Part shown: positions 9,978 to 22,432 of the stretch, piece after piece
Numbering within the stretch: the stretch's first letter is position 1
How the letters are laid out: each line of letters begins with the position of its first letter
Origin: Aselliscus stoliczkanus
Lineage: Eukaryota; Chordata; Mammalia; Chiroptera; Hipposideridae
Direction of reading: 5' to 3'
Assembly (NCBI GenBank): GCA_033961575.1
Contig: CM066737.1
Location: 45,112,771 to 45,176,770 of the forward strand
DNA: 64,000 nucleotides
Notes under the pieces: model-generated
What the model saw: the letters and a program-made list of their open reading frames with translations, nothing else
The model's database searches: none
What the model was told of the DNA's origin: nothing
Program-made: the position numbers and the translations under genes

Positions 9978-11936
9978 TGTTTTTGATGTGAATATTGTTG
10001 CTTAGTTTAACCTAAAAAAAAAAAAAAAGATCTGAAATGTTTTTTGTTTTGAGGAAATTAAAATAATAATTTTGGTACCTTTAATATGAATAATTAATAA
10101 GAATTATTTACTTCACTTACTCAAAAAAATAAATGTTTATGGGTCACATAACCATGCTTTGGGACTTTTAAAATTTAAGTATACCAGCATTTGCTTAAAT
10201 ATGCTTTGAAAAATAATTACCATTAAAACTTATCAAATGACAAATCTGTAGTTTTAGGGGCCATTATTTAATAGTCATTAGTATCTTTTTTGCACAGCTA
10301 CTACATTTATAGAATTAAAAACTATACTAGAAAATATCACTCATCTTTATCCCTTCTGTAGCTAATGTGCCCTCATTCCCAGTTCACCTTTTTCTTCTAC
10401 CATAACTTTCTATCACCCTTTTCTGTGACATTTATATTTTTCAGCTTCTCCTATGATTCATTTCTAATGGGCCTTTTAAAAAAATTGACTACTTATGAGG
10501 TTGTGTGTGTTTTTCGCACCTCTAATATAATCAAAGTATTGTTTGCTCCCATGGTTTAAGAGGTTTGATGAAGCAAGCCACCATCCACTCTGTGTAGCTT
10601 GCAAAATAGTTGAGTTTCTATCTCCTCTACCTGGCAGGTGAAAGAATTGTACTTATCATTATGGGCACAGAATATTGATTGTATAAGAACCCATAACAAT
10701 GTCCATTCCTCTGATTGTGTTAAGAATAGCGTATGAGTGTGTAATTTTAGATTTTAACATTGTCATATATAACATTTCTATATTTTCAGTTTTTTTGCTA
10801 TTATCATATTAGTTTTTCATGTATCTCTGACTTTAATTATTCTTTCTACCCTAGATAAAACATCAAATAATATTTCATGGGTCTTGTTTTTGTGATAGTT
10901 AGGTACTCAGTAGTACTGTTAATGGTTAATCGATTGCTTGGAAATGAGATCAACAAATTTAAAGCTAATATGAGCTGTTAATTTAGTCAATATGTTCTCT
11001 CTAAATAACATTTTTTGAGACATATGGAAAAAGTAATTACTGTCTTTCTCTGATGTTTCTCTTCATCTTCCTTTTCAGGTGATAGTACATGTAAATGTAA
11101 GATCTTTTAAGAGTAAATGTTAATATGTAATGTTATTAATGTAATAATTGTCTAATTTTTGAAGGCATTAAAATAGTTGTAATATATGGTCATAATGTAA
11201 GGAGCACATTTTATTTTAAACATTTATAGTCTATTGAGAATTTAAACTGGATCCCCAGCCAGTTCTGTTGATGGCTGAACTTAAACTGATCTCACAATTT
11301 TTTAAGCTGAATCTAATATTTTCTCCTTCCGTCCTTCTCAAATATATTGCTATTGCTCACCTTTCTTCAGTGTAGATGATTATAAATTTTTGTTTATTGT
11401 TAAAATACTTGAGTTTGAGTGAGTCCAAAAAATCAAAAGTAATCTTCTAAAAGGATACAGTACTTAGAGAATTTGATGTAATTTGTAGATTTTCCCTTTC
11501 AGGCCATACTGCATTTTAGATTCTAACTTTATTAATAAAGACTCTGAAATGCTATTCAAAATTGCAACCAGGAGTTGTAACTTGTCTTTTTTGGTTTTCA
11601 CACAGTCCCTGTAATGTTTTTGTTTGTTGTTAGTCTTGATTTAAAATAATTTACTTGGAGTAAGATTACCCTTGCATATAAGAAAGTATTACCTAGGACT
11701 CCTACTTTGACTGTATACTGCTTAACAGTTCTTTAGCTAACAAGCTACTACTTGAAGATAAATGCACTGTTAGCTCACAGCTAAAAGAAGCCATGCATGT
11801 ACTCTAAAATTAGAGGCAATTAAAAAACTGCTTATGATGAGTTCAGTGATGATTTTCTTAAAGCACTTTTGCCGCTTGTTTATTAGTTCACACTACTTTT
11901 ATAAATTTCTTTGATTCTTTTTAAAATAATTGTTTT
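9978..11936 (+). other. Intron without recognised young repeats
   Basis: Nearly 2 kb of AT-rich sequence with no SINE or L1 that I can recognise, which is unusual for this window. It contains an A run at 10014-10028. Possible conserved non-coding sequence cannot be judged without alignment. Confidence 0.4.
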
Positions 11937-14900
11937 TAATATTTCAGTTACAGTTGATATAAAAGATTATATTAATTCTGGTGTACAACATAGTGATTAG
12001 ACATTAAATGATTTACAAAGTGATCAAAATGATAAATCATACCCATCTGACAGCATACATAGTCATTACAATATTATTGGCTATATTCTCTATACTATAC
12101 TTTATATCCCTGTGACTATTTTGTAACTACCAATTTGTACTTCTTAATCCCTTCCCCTTTTCACCCATCCCCAAATCCCCTCCCATCTGGAAACCCTCAA
12201 AATTTTCTCTATATCTATGAGTTTGTTTCTGTTTTGTCTGTTTGTTTATTTTGTTCTTTAGATTCCACATATAAGTGAAATCATATGACATTTGTCTTTC
12301 TCTGTCTGACTTACTCCACTCAGTATAGTACTCTCTAGGTTCATACATGTAGTTGCAGATGGCAAGATTTCATTCTTCTTTTGTAGCTGAGTAATATTTC
12401 ATTGTATATTGGAGATATATATATATCCTCTTCTTTATCCAATCATCTGTAGATGGACACTTGTGTTGCTTCCATATCTTGGCTATTGTAAATAATGCTG
12501 CAGTGAACATATGATTACATATGTCTTTTTTGATTGGTGTTTTGGGCTTCTTTAGATAAATACCCAGAAGTGGAATTGCTGAATCCTTCTTTGCCTCTTA
12601 GAGCCTTTGTTGGGTATAAGTATAGCTATACCAGCCTTTGTTTCTGGCTTCCATTTTCATGAAGTATCTTTTTCCATCCATTTATTTCAGTCTATGTCTT
12701 TTTCATTCTGAATTGAGTCTCTTGTAGGTAACATATGTAAGGGCTTGTTTTCTTACTAATTCAGCTACCCTATGTCTTTTGATTTAGTCCATTTACATTT
12801 AAAGTTATCATTCATAGATAATGTAGTTATGCTACTTTCTTCTTCATCTTGGTCTTCTCCTCCTCCTCCTCCTTCTCCTCCTCCTCCCTTTTCCTCCCTT
12901 CTCCTTTCTTTCTTCTCTCCTCTTCTTCTTCTTGTCCCTTTAACTTTTCTGATAATACTGATTTGGTGGTGATGATCACCTTTAGCTTTTTCTTGTCTGC
13001 AAAGCTCTTTATCTCTCCTTCAATTTTAAATGATAGCCTTGCTAGGTAGAGTAATCTTAGTTGCAGGTCCTTGCTTTTCATTACTTAGAATAGTTCCTGC
13101 CAGTCCCTTCTGGCCTGGAAGGTTTCTGTTGAGATATCAGTTGACTGTTATGGGAGCTCCCTTGTAGGTAACTAACTGCATTTCTCTTGGTGCTTTTAAG
13201 CTTCTCTCTTTGTCTTTAACCTTTGGTATTTTAATTATGATGTATCTTGATGTTGGCCTCTTTGGATTCATCTTGTTTGGAACTTTCTGGACTTCCTTGG
13301 CTTATATGTCTATTTCCTTCACAAGGTTAGGGAAGTTTTCTGTCATTATTTCTTCTGAAAGGTTTTCAGTTCCTTGCTCTCTCTCTTCTTCTTTTACACC
13401 TGTGATGTGAATGTTGGTATGGTTGATATTGTCTTAGAGGACTCCTAAACTATACTTTTGTTTTGGATTCTCTTTTGTTTTTGCTGTTTTGCTGTTCTGG
13501 TTGGGTGTTTTCTGCTACCTTATCTTCCAAATTGCTGATTTGATCCTCTTCTTTATCTAACCTACTGTTTATTCCCTTCAATGTATTCTTCTTTTCAATT
13601 ATTATATTCTGTATTTTTTGTTTTGTTTTGTTTTGTTTTCTTTCTTTATATTCTGTATTTTTGACTGGTTCTTTTTTTATGTTTTCTACCTCCATTTTTA
13701 TGTTTCCTATCCCTTTTTTGAAGTTTTCACTGAGATCATTGAGCATCCTTATAACCAGTGTTTTCAACTCTGTATCTGGTAGATTGCTTGTCTCTATTTT
13801 GTTTAATTCTTTTTTCTGGAGATGTGTTCTGATCTTTCATTTGGGATGTGTTTTTTTGTCTCCTCAGTTTGGCTGCCTCCCTGTATTTTCTACTGTGAAT
13901 TATGTAGAGTTGCAATGTCTCCTGATCTTGGTAAAGTGACCTTATGTGGTAGGTGTCCTGTGGGTTCTGGTAGCACAATATTGCTCGTCACCTGAGCCAG
14001 ATGTTCATGTGTGTCCTTTATTTGGGTTGTGTGTGCCCTCCTGTTGTTAAGCCTTGGTTGTTGTTTACATATCAGTGGGAGGGATTGACCCTTGGGCTGA
14101 TTGGTTGTGAGGACTGGCTAAGACTACAGTGGAGGAGCTGTTGTGCAGGCCCTGAGGTATGGAGCAGGATTCACTTTAGCATGGTTCTGGTGCCTGGGGA
14201 ATCTGCCTGTTGGGTGTGTCCTTTGTGGAGGTGGTTTGGTGGTGGTCTGGAGTGATTTGAAGCTGGCCACTGGGTTAGTAGGTTCTGGGACCTCTTGGTA
14301 AGGGCTGTAGTGCAGGCCAAGGTCTGCCGCTTCCGGTGCCCTGCCTGGGGCTACTTGCTTTGAGCTACAATGTGATTTGCAGATGGTTCCCACTTGTGTT
14401 GGGCTTGGAGGTGCCCAGGAGAAGCTTATCTGTGAACCGAGGCTGGCTGCCACTAGTGCAGGGCTTGGGGCTGCTTAGCAAGAGGTACAGAGCTTTCCGA
14501 GGCCAGAGGCTGCTTGTTTGGGGTTTGTGAACCTTTGAGAGATTTTTGGAAAGGCTGCAGCATGAGCCAAGACAGGCCCTTTGTATGGAAAAGCCACTGG
14601 AAAGGGCTTGAGTGGGCCCTCAAGTTGGGTGGGGCAGGGTCTCAGGGAATTCTTAGGGCGGGGCGAATGGTTTTAGCCAGCTTGATGTAGACTGAAATAT
14701 AGCACTTGCTTATGCATATAGGCTGTGTGTTGGGTATGCTCAACAAAGGAACAATGGAATGTGCCAGCATTTCTTTCTGGGAGAAAGCTGCTCCTTCAGC
14801 CCTTGCCCTGAAGCCAGACAGCTGAGTTCCTCCGTGTCTCTGACACCTTTTGAAGTGCTCCAGTGCTGGAACTCAGAGTGAGTCCATCAGTGAGTAAATC

Positions 14901-15330
14901 TGTGCACAGGCACTTTGAGAGGAGTGCCTGGGACTGCAGCAGCCCTCCCTCTCACTCAGCCACAATCTCCACTGGTTTTCACAGCCGGAAGTTATGGGAA
15001 TTCTCCTTCTGGCACTGGAACCCTGAGATGGGGAGCCTGGTGTGGGGATGGGACCCCTCATTACTCATTGGGGACATGCACATTTGAGATATCCCTCTTG
15101 ATTTTTAACTGCCACACATTGGTGTGGTACCTGCCCATTTTGCATCTCTGGCCCTCCTGCCAATCTTAACATGTCTTTCTGTATATCCTTAGTTATAAGT
15201 CTTCAATTCAGCTAGATTTCAGACAATTCTCAATGATGGTTGTTCTGTGGTTTAGTCGTAATTTTTTGCAGTCCTGGGAGGAGGCGGGTACAGCATTTAC
15301 CTACTCCACCATCTTGACTGGAATCCCCTT
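11937..15330 (-). mobile_element. Antisense L1 lacking reverse transcriptase
   Basis: From left to right: 3' UTR and end of ORF2 (11937 to about 12585, with 'accaatttgtacttcttaat', 'ttccacatataagtgaaatc', 'gctgcagtgaac'), then a jump into the endonuclease part of ORF2 (about 12590-12960), ORF1 (about 12960-13900, with coiled-coil words such as 'SRLDKEEDQISNLEDKV'), and a GC-richer 5' UTR (about 13980-15330) ending in 'ccaccatcttgactgga'. The RT region is missing. ORF1 is broken. The junction differs from that of the L1 at 2014-5393. Older than that copy. Confidence 0.7.
12837..12950. repeat. CT-rich polypyrimidine tract
   Basis: A run of tcc/ttc units within the antisense L1, about 110 bp of almost pure pyrimidine on the + strand. 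It gives spurious Ser/Pro and Lys/Glu-rich frames on the two strands. Confidence 0.85.
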
Positions 15331-15340
15331 CAAGTCATAG

Positions 15341-16899
15341 TTTTACCTTCTGTATAACTTAGAAAAATTTAAGAAGTCTATTGTCTTAAAAATTATCTTA
15401 AAATAATGTTGCTCTGTAAATTATTTAGTCAATTCTCCCCATTTCCCCCAAACCTACTTATGTATGTTTGTATTGGAGATGTGGCTACTGCTCTCTTTCT
15501 TATACTGATTTTCTTATTATGTGGCTAAGTAAATGTTTAGCTGGCTTCTTAAAATTTGTTTGGTTATCATCCTTAAGGAAAGGATTAAAATGTGCATGGA
15601 ATTGTCCAATGAATAGCTTGAGTTTACTTGTTTCCATTATATATTCATTCCTGCTAACCTATTCTGTTATATAGTAATTTTTATTATCTTTCCTTTTAAT
15701 AATAGCTTTGCTTTTTGGTGTATCCTGAAAATTTTTGCTTATTATAGAAAGATGTTCTTCTGAGTACTATGTAATACAGATAAATAAAAATAAAGTAATT
15801 ATTAAAAGTTATATTGAAGTATAATTAAGGATCATGGAAATCAAAATCAGATTTTGAGAAGTTTGTTATTTTGGTTTTGAATTTCAGAAATCATGTATAC
15901 TGCGTTTCATGTGATTGTTGTTTTTCTTATCATATGAACATTCCAATTTGTGGAGCATCGTGTTAACCTCTAGCTCATTATAACTAATTAGATAGTTTTC
16001 TCAACACTTGAAGTCTATCCATTCTTTCATCTGCTTGCTTTACTAATTACTTCCCTGTCCTCTCCCAAAACATCTTTCTACCATCTTTAGGATTGGTTTA
16101 AGTATGTGAAATGTGAATACAGATATAGACCTTTATGTTATAGGGCATCATTCAGTGAAAAACTCTTCCAGAGGACCAGAGTAGCAAGATGTGCCTGAAG
16201 GTATCTAGAGTTTGTGGAAGCCTTAATTATTAAAGGGCCAGGTTGATGCACCTGAACTTTATAGTTTTATTTAAAATATAGTACCCGTAACTGGATTAGG
16301 GAAATGTGTTAATAACCTTGAATAGATAAAAAAGATGTTTATTTTGACTTTGAGTAATCACATAATAAAACATTAAATATCAATGTACACAAATGTACAG
16401 CAAAATTTTATATAAGAGAAATACATGAATTATTTTTTATAAATAAATGTATTTCAACTTTTTTCTCCTTTCTGCTCCAACATAAGTCATACGCATCAGT
16501 GATCACAATGCCAGTGGGTGTGGTCAGGTGAGAATGAGAATTTACTGTTGTGAAGGGCATTTTAATTTGACTACCACCTCCACACCCTAGAATAATTCTG
16601 ACATCCCCCCTATCCATAGTACACACTACTACATCCTTTTTTTAAAGTCACTCTTTAAAAATGTGATGTTTTCTAATACAGAGTCTTAGATATTTTATGA
16701 ACTCAATTCTGCATTTCGGGATTCAGAACAATTTTAGTGTATGCCCATGCAAAGAAGAAGAAAGGTGTCATTAATCTTGAAATTGTTTGGTGCAAAGTTA
16801 TACTATTTTGCCTATGATGCATATCCTTTGCCTGTCACTGTGATTCCTCCTAGTTAGGCTCTACTAGATCACATGAGTGACAAAACTGGTGTAATGAAA
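15341..16899 (+). other. Intron, mostly unrecognised sequence
   Basis: AT-rich sequence with no clear repeat and no coding signal. The minus-strand frame at 16408-16626 has no recognisable motif. Confidence 0.4.
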
Positions 16900-18620
16900 A
16901 TTGGCCTTTATTGTTATTACTTGTCTTGTTGATAATAGCCATTGTAACAGGTGTGAAGTGGTATCTCATTGTGGCTTTGTTTTTGCGTTTCCCTAATAGC
17001 TAATGAATTTCAGCATTTTTTCATGTATCTGTTGGCTGTTTGTATGTCTTCTTAGTAAAAGTGTCTGTTCCATACAAATCGGGTGATTTTTATTTTTTGT
17101 TCTATTTCTTGAAAAAATGCCATTGGGATTTTGATGTTGGGGGGGTGCCTTAAATCTGTATATGCTTTGGGTAATATGACCATTTTAACTATGTTGATTC
17201 TTTCAATCCATGAATATGAAATATCTTTCCATTTCTTCTCGTTTTCTTCAATGTCTCTTAATAATGTCTTATACTTTTCAGTGTATAGGCACTTCACGTC
17301 CTTTGTTAAGTATAATACTAGGCACTTTATTATTATTATTTTTTGGTTGTGATTGCAGAAGGATTTTTTTCTTTCTGAAATTTTATTGTTAGTATATAGG
17401 AATGCAATGGAGTTTTGTACATTGATTTTCTGTCCTGCAATTCTACTGTATTCATTTATTGTTTCTAAAAGTATTTTGGTGGAGTCTTTAGGGTTTTCTG
17501 TATAACTGTAATGTCAACTGCAAAATGTGACAATTTAACTTCTTGATTCCCAATTTGGATGTCTTTTATTTCTTTCTCTTGTCTGATTGCTCTGGCTAGG
17601 ACTTGCAGTACTATGTTGAATAATAGTGGTGACTGTGGCATTCCTATCTTGTTCCTGATTTTAGAGGAAAAGTTTTCCATGTTTAACCATTGAGTATGAT
17701 ATTAGCTGTGGATTTGTTGTACATGGCCTTTATTATGTTGAGATACTTGTATACTCATTTTATGGTTTGAAAAATAAATGGATGTTGTATCTTGTCAAAT
17801 GCTTTTGCTGCATCTATTGATACAATCATGATTTTTATCTTTAATTCTGTTTATGTGGTGTATCCCATTGATTGATATGCACATGTTGAACCATCCTTGT
17901 GCTCCTTGAATGAACCCCACTTGATGGTGATGTATAATCTTCCTAATATATTGTTGTATTCGATTTACTAGTATTTTGTTTGGTATTTTTGTATCTCTAT
18001 TCATCAGAGATACTAATCTGCAGTTTTCTTTTTTTTATAACTTGGTTATTTTAACCAGGTTTTTGTATCAGGGTACTGTTGGCCTTATATAATTATTTAG
18101 AAAGTATTACATCTCCTTCAATTTTAGGGGGGATAATTTGAAAAAGACAGGAATTAAATCTTTGAATGTTGGGTATAATTCACTAGTGAAGCCACGTGGT
18201 CCTGGACTTTTGCTTTTGTTGAGGTTTTGGATGATTGTTTGAATTTACTTACTGTTGATCAGTGTATTTAGATTTTCCCATTCATTGTGATTCAGTCTAG
18301 GAAAGTTATATATTTCTAATAACTTGTTCATTTCTTCTAGGTTATTGAATTTGGTGTTATATAGGCCTCCGTAGTATCCTTTTTCTATTAATTTGGAACC
18401 CATGGTAATTTCTCCACTTTCATTTCTGATTTTATTTGTGTCTTTTCTCTGTTTTCTTTCATGAGTCTAGCCAAAGGTTTGTCAATTTTATTAACCTTTT
18501 CAAAGTGCCAAGCTTTGTTGCATTAAGTTTTTTCTATTGCCTTCTTCTCTATTTCATTTAATTCTGCACTGATTTTTTTTGTTTCCTGTTACCTGTTGTA
18601 TCCTGAAGTCTGTTTCATCA
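16900..18620 (-). mobile_element. Antisense L1 ORF2 fragment
   Basis: On the minus strand, frames carry L1 reverse-transcriptase words: '[16 protein letters not shown]' at about 17600, a decayed catalytic box ('FAVDI' where L1 has FADDM) at about 17520, and C-terminal words at 17297-17052. Several stops and frameshifts. Old. Confidence 0.75.
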
Positions 18621-18678
18621 TGTATATGAGGTGTAGTCACAAAATACCATGAATGTTTAAATAAAAAAAAAAAAAGTA

Positions 18679-18838
18679 GGGCCGGCTGAGTGGCTGAATT
18701 GCTTAAGAACTCACTCAAGAGTGTGAACTCTGAGCAACAGGGTTGCTGGTTGGATTCCCAGCCCGAGCTGAACAGCCGCTGAGCTGCCAACAGGTGGCAG
18801 GATGGCTGAGCTAAAAAAAGGAAAAAAAATAAAAAAAA
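18679..18838 (+). mobile_element. tRNA-derived SINE, intermediate form
   Basis: Sense copy: 'gggccggctgagtggctg' head, then the linker 'gagctgccaacaggtggcag' and 'gatggctgagcta' before an A tail. This is the first head plus the start of the second module of the composite SINE family. Confidence 0.75.
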
Positions 18839-18899
18839 TTTGGCAATGTACATGATATTCAACAGTCATTGACTCGTGCCCTTTCATCTCAACTAAATT

Positions 18900-18972
18900 G
18901 AATAATCAATGCTCAACATAAGGCCTTGCACACAGTGGGTTCTTGATGAATATTTGTTGAATAAATGCTGTT
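18900..18972 (+). repeat. L2/MIR-like 3' tail
   Basis: 'ggccttgcacacagtgggtt' and 'gaatatttgttgaataaatg' are the typical end of an old LINE2 or MIR. Short. Confidence 0.45.
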
Positions 18973-18984
18973 TTTTTTTAAAAA

Positions 18985-19392
18985 AAAAGTATTACAGTGA
19001 AAAACACATTCCCATTAAGCCCCCTCAAAATGCTCCTCCTAGCTTCAAACACATTTGTCCCATCATTCTTGCCACTTTCTGAAGCACTTCTGGAAGTTTT
19101 CTTTCGTGAGTGTCTTTACTTCATCCTCCATCATGACAATGCTCCGTTTCACATATCACTTCTGGTCTGGCAATTTTTGTTGAATAAAACCATTGCAGTG
19201 TGTCCTCATCTACCTTATTCACCAGATCTGGTAGTGTGCAAATTCTGGCTCTTTCCCTCAGTCAAAATGACCATGAAAGGTAAATGTATTGCATTGATTC
19301 AGGATATTGAGGCAGCCACAATAGCGCAAATAAAGATACTACTCTGTGCTTTTTTATTGGTGAATGCAGTTTATTTATTTTTCTGGTGATTA
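18985..19392 (+). pseudogene. Mariner transposase fragment
   Basis: The frame at 18997-19389 contains the C-terminal catalytic region of a mariner transposase: 'HHDNAPFH', then 'LPYSPDLVVCKFWLFP'. In active mariners the matching words are HDNARPH and PYSPDLAPSDY/FFLFP, and the spacing fits the D,D(34)D type. The N-terminal half is absent or scrambled, and no terminal inverted repeat is clear. A dead remnant. Confidence 0.7.
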
Positions 19393-19439
19393 CTGATATA
19401 TAAGCATTTTCTATAGCCATTTTATCTTGTTTTCTGGTA

Positions 19440-19870
19440 GCTCAGTGCCTCCACTGTTTCTTTGCCTTTTTGTTTCTTTTTTATCTTAGTGTGGTGGTAG
19501 TCTATGATTTTTCTTCTGTTTCCGCTTTTCTATGATCTGTGTGTCAGTTCTGGATTATTTTTTGTGTGGTTTCCATTAATTTCATGTAAAAGAAAGATTT
19601 ATAAGTACAGTAGTCCCTTTTTTCAGCATGCTTCTTATATCCATTCCCCTTTGCAAATTCAGAACTTTACTCTCTCCCCTTTTATGTTGTTGTCACAAAT
19701 TATCCCTATTTATGCCTTGAGTTGATTTCTGAATTGCAGTACCAAATTGTCTTTCTTTATTCCTTTTTTATGTTTTTATCTTTTTACTCTTTATGTTATG
19801 TATAAGTGTTCAGTGCCCTATTCTGTGTAGGGGTTGCTATTTCGTGCTTCCATCTGTCAGTAATCTTGCT
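19440..19870 (-). repeat. Old L1-like sequence, antisense
   Basis: T-rich sequence that resembles the antisense 5' part of an old L1. It may be the left part of the element that resumes at 32330. Assignment is by general appearance only. Confidence 0.35.
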
Positions 19871-19904
19871 GATGGTTTTGTAACCTTTTGTCTTCTAATA
19901 TTTT

Positions 19905-19987
19905 TTTTAAAGGGCAGTGTCACTGGCCCTCATATGTGGGACCCAAACCAGGGCCACTGGCATCCCAAGTCAGCTCTTTTTTTTTTT
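19905..19987 (-). mobile_element. Short SINE, head cut off
   Basis: Antisense: 'agggcagtgtcactggccct' to 'catcccaagtcagctc', then interrupted by the T/A tail of the next SINE. The first part of the head is missing, so this is a broken or recombined copy. Confidence 0.7.
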
Positions 19988-19988
19988 T

Positions 19989-20429
19989 AAAGATTTTATT
20001 GGGGAATTGGAGAAGGGGAACAGCGTTGGGGAATCGGGGAAGGGGAACAGACAAGTTGCTGTCTTTTTGTTCTTCAGTCTAGTTGCAGAGGACATTGCTT
20101 CACTGGCCCATGTTGGTATCATCATTGCGCTCTTCCCGGATGAGGCATATCGGTCACCGGCCTCTGGATGTCACTCACCGCGGCTATTGGCAGCTCGCGC
20201 TGGCTGCCAGCCACTCATGTTATCTGCTGGCCACTCACTGTAGCCTGTGGCAGCCCACTGCAGCAGGGCCTGCAGCCTACACCATCGCCGGGGCTCGCAC
20301 AGCCCAGCTCCAGGTGGAGCTGTTGTTAGCTGTAGAGGACAGTGTCACTGGCCCTCATATGTGCGATCCGAACCGGGGCCGCTGGCATCCCAAAACCAGC
20401 TCTTAACCACCGCGCCACTCAGCCTGCCC
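19989..20429 (-). mobile_element. Long tRNA-derived SINE
   Basis: Antisense, essentially complete. Tail 'aaagattttattggggaatt' at the left, body with 'ttggtatcatcattgcgctc', head ending 'gccactcagcctgccc'. A duplicated 'ttggggaatcgggga' is present near the tail. Confidence 0.85.
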
Positions 20430-22074
20430 ATCTTTTAAATTTTTTTATTAGTTTCAGGTGTACAAAACAATGCAATAGTTATACATTTCACCCCTCACAA
20501 AGTGACAACCACCCTCCCCCAATCCACCCTCCTCCCCCGATATCATACTATATATTACAATTCCATTGACTCCATTCCCAACACTATACTCCACATCCCG
20601 TGATTATACATATATTAAATTATAGTTGACATACAGTATTTTTCAACATCAGCTTCAGGTTTACAGTGCAGTGATCAAGCCTCTATACTGTTTTACATGA
20701 GGAAATATGCCCATCTGGCCCCCTAAAACATATTTACAACATTATTGATTATATTCCCCAAAATGTCTTTCATATCCCTGTAGCACTATTGTTGTTACCA
20801 ATTTGTGTTGTCTAATCCCTTCCTCTTCTCTCTCATCCCCACCCCCCTTTGCATCTAGCAACCATCAGTTTTTCTTCTATCTCTGAGACTGTTTGTTTAC
20901 TTTGCTCATTTATTCAGTTCTTCACATTCCACATATGAGTGAGATCATATGGTATTTGACTTTCTCTGACTGACTTATTTCACTTAGCATAATGTTCTCT
21001 AGGTCCACCCATATCGTTGCAAATGATAAGATTTCATTCTACTTTATAGCTGAGTAATACTACATTGTATAAATATACCACAGTTTCTTAATCCAGTTGT
21101 CTACCGATGGGCATTTTCGTTGTTTCCAAGTCTTGACTATTCTAAATAACGCAGAAATAAACATAGGGTTGCATACATTGTTTTCGAAATAGTGTCTTGG
21201 ATTTCTCCGGATAGATTCCTAAGAGTGGAATTGTTGGGTCACAAGGTAGTTCCATTTTCAGTGTTTTGAGGTACCTCCATACTGATTTCCATGGTGTCTG
21301 CACCAATCTGCCGTCCCACCAACAGTGCAGCAGGGTTCCCTTTTCTCCACAGCCTCGTCAGCACTTGTTGTTTGTTGATTTATTTATGATAGCCATTCTG
21401 ATTGGAGTGAGGTGGTATCACATTGTGGTTTTTATTTGCATTTCTCTATTGATTAGTGAGGTTGAACATTTTTTCATATGCCTGTTGGCCATCTGTATGT
21501 CCTCCTTAGAGATGTGTCTCTTCATATCCTCAGCCCATTTTTTTAATCAGGTTGTTTGTTTTTTTGGTGTTGAGTTGCATGAGTGTTTATAAATTTTGGA
21601 TATTAACCCCTTATCAGATATATAATTGACAAATATATTCTCCCATTCAGTAGGCTTCCTTTGTGTTTTATTGATGATTTCCTTTGCTGTGAAAAACTTT
21701 TAAGTTGATGTAATCCCATATGTTTATTTTTACTTTTATGATACATCAGTAAAAATATTGCTCAGTGTACTGTCTGCAAATTTACTCCCTACATGTTTTT
21801 CTAGGAGTTTTATGGTTTCAGGTCTTACATTTAAGTCTTGAATCCATTTTGAATTTGTTCTTGTATATGGTGTATGGAGGTGGTCCAGTTTCATTTTTTT
21901 GCATGTGTTAGTCCAGTTTTCCCAGCACCATTTATTAAATAGACACTCTACCCCAATATACATTCTTGCTTCCATTGTCATAGATTTACTGACCATATAT
22001 GAATGGATTTAATTCTGGGCTCTCTGTTCTGTTCCACTGATCTGTGTGTCTGTTTTTATGCCAGTACCATACTG

Positions 22075-22203
22075 GTTTTTTTTGTTGTTGTTGTTTTGTT
22101 TTTGTTTTTGAGGACAGTGTCACTAGCCCTCATATGTGGGACCGAACCAGGGCTGCTGGCTTCCCAAGCCAGCGCTTAACCACCGCGCCACTTGGCCAGC
22201 CCG
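22075..22203 (-). mobile_element. Short tRNA-derived SINE inside L1
   Basis: Antisense head-only copy with a (GTT)n-rich tail. Flanks GTACCATACTG (22064-22074) and GTACCGTACTG (22204-22214) are the target duplication with one change. Confidence 0.85.
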
Positions 22204-22432
22204 GTACCGTACTGTTTTGATTACTGTTGTCTTGTCAGTATGATTTGATGTTGGATAGTGTGATACCACCGACTTTGTTGTTATTTCTCAGAATTGTTGT
22301 GGCTATTCAGTGTCTTTTATAGTTCCATATAAATTTTAGGATTATATTTTCTATTTCTGTAAAAAATGTCCTTGGTAATTTGATAGGAATTGCATTGAAT
22401 CTGTGTATTGCCTTAGGCAGTATGGACATTTT

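Noticed and set aside
12772..13081. Ser/Pro-rich and Lys/Glu-rich frames
   Set aside because: Products of the polypyrimidine tract and L1 ORF1 remains on the two strands.
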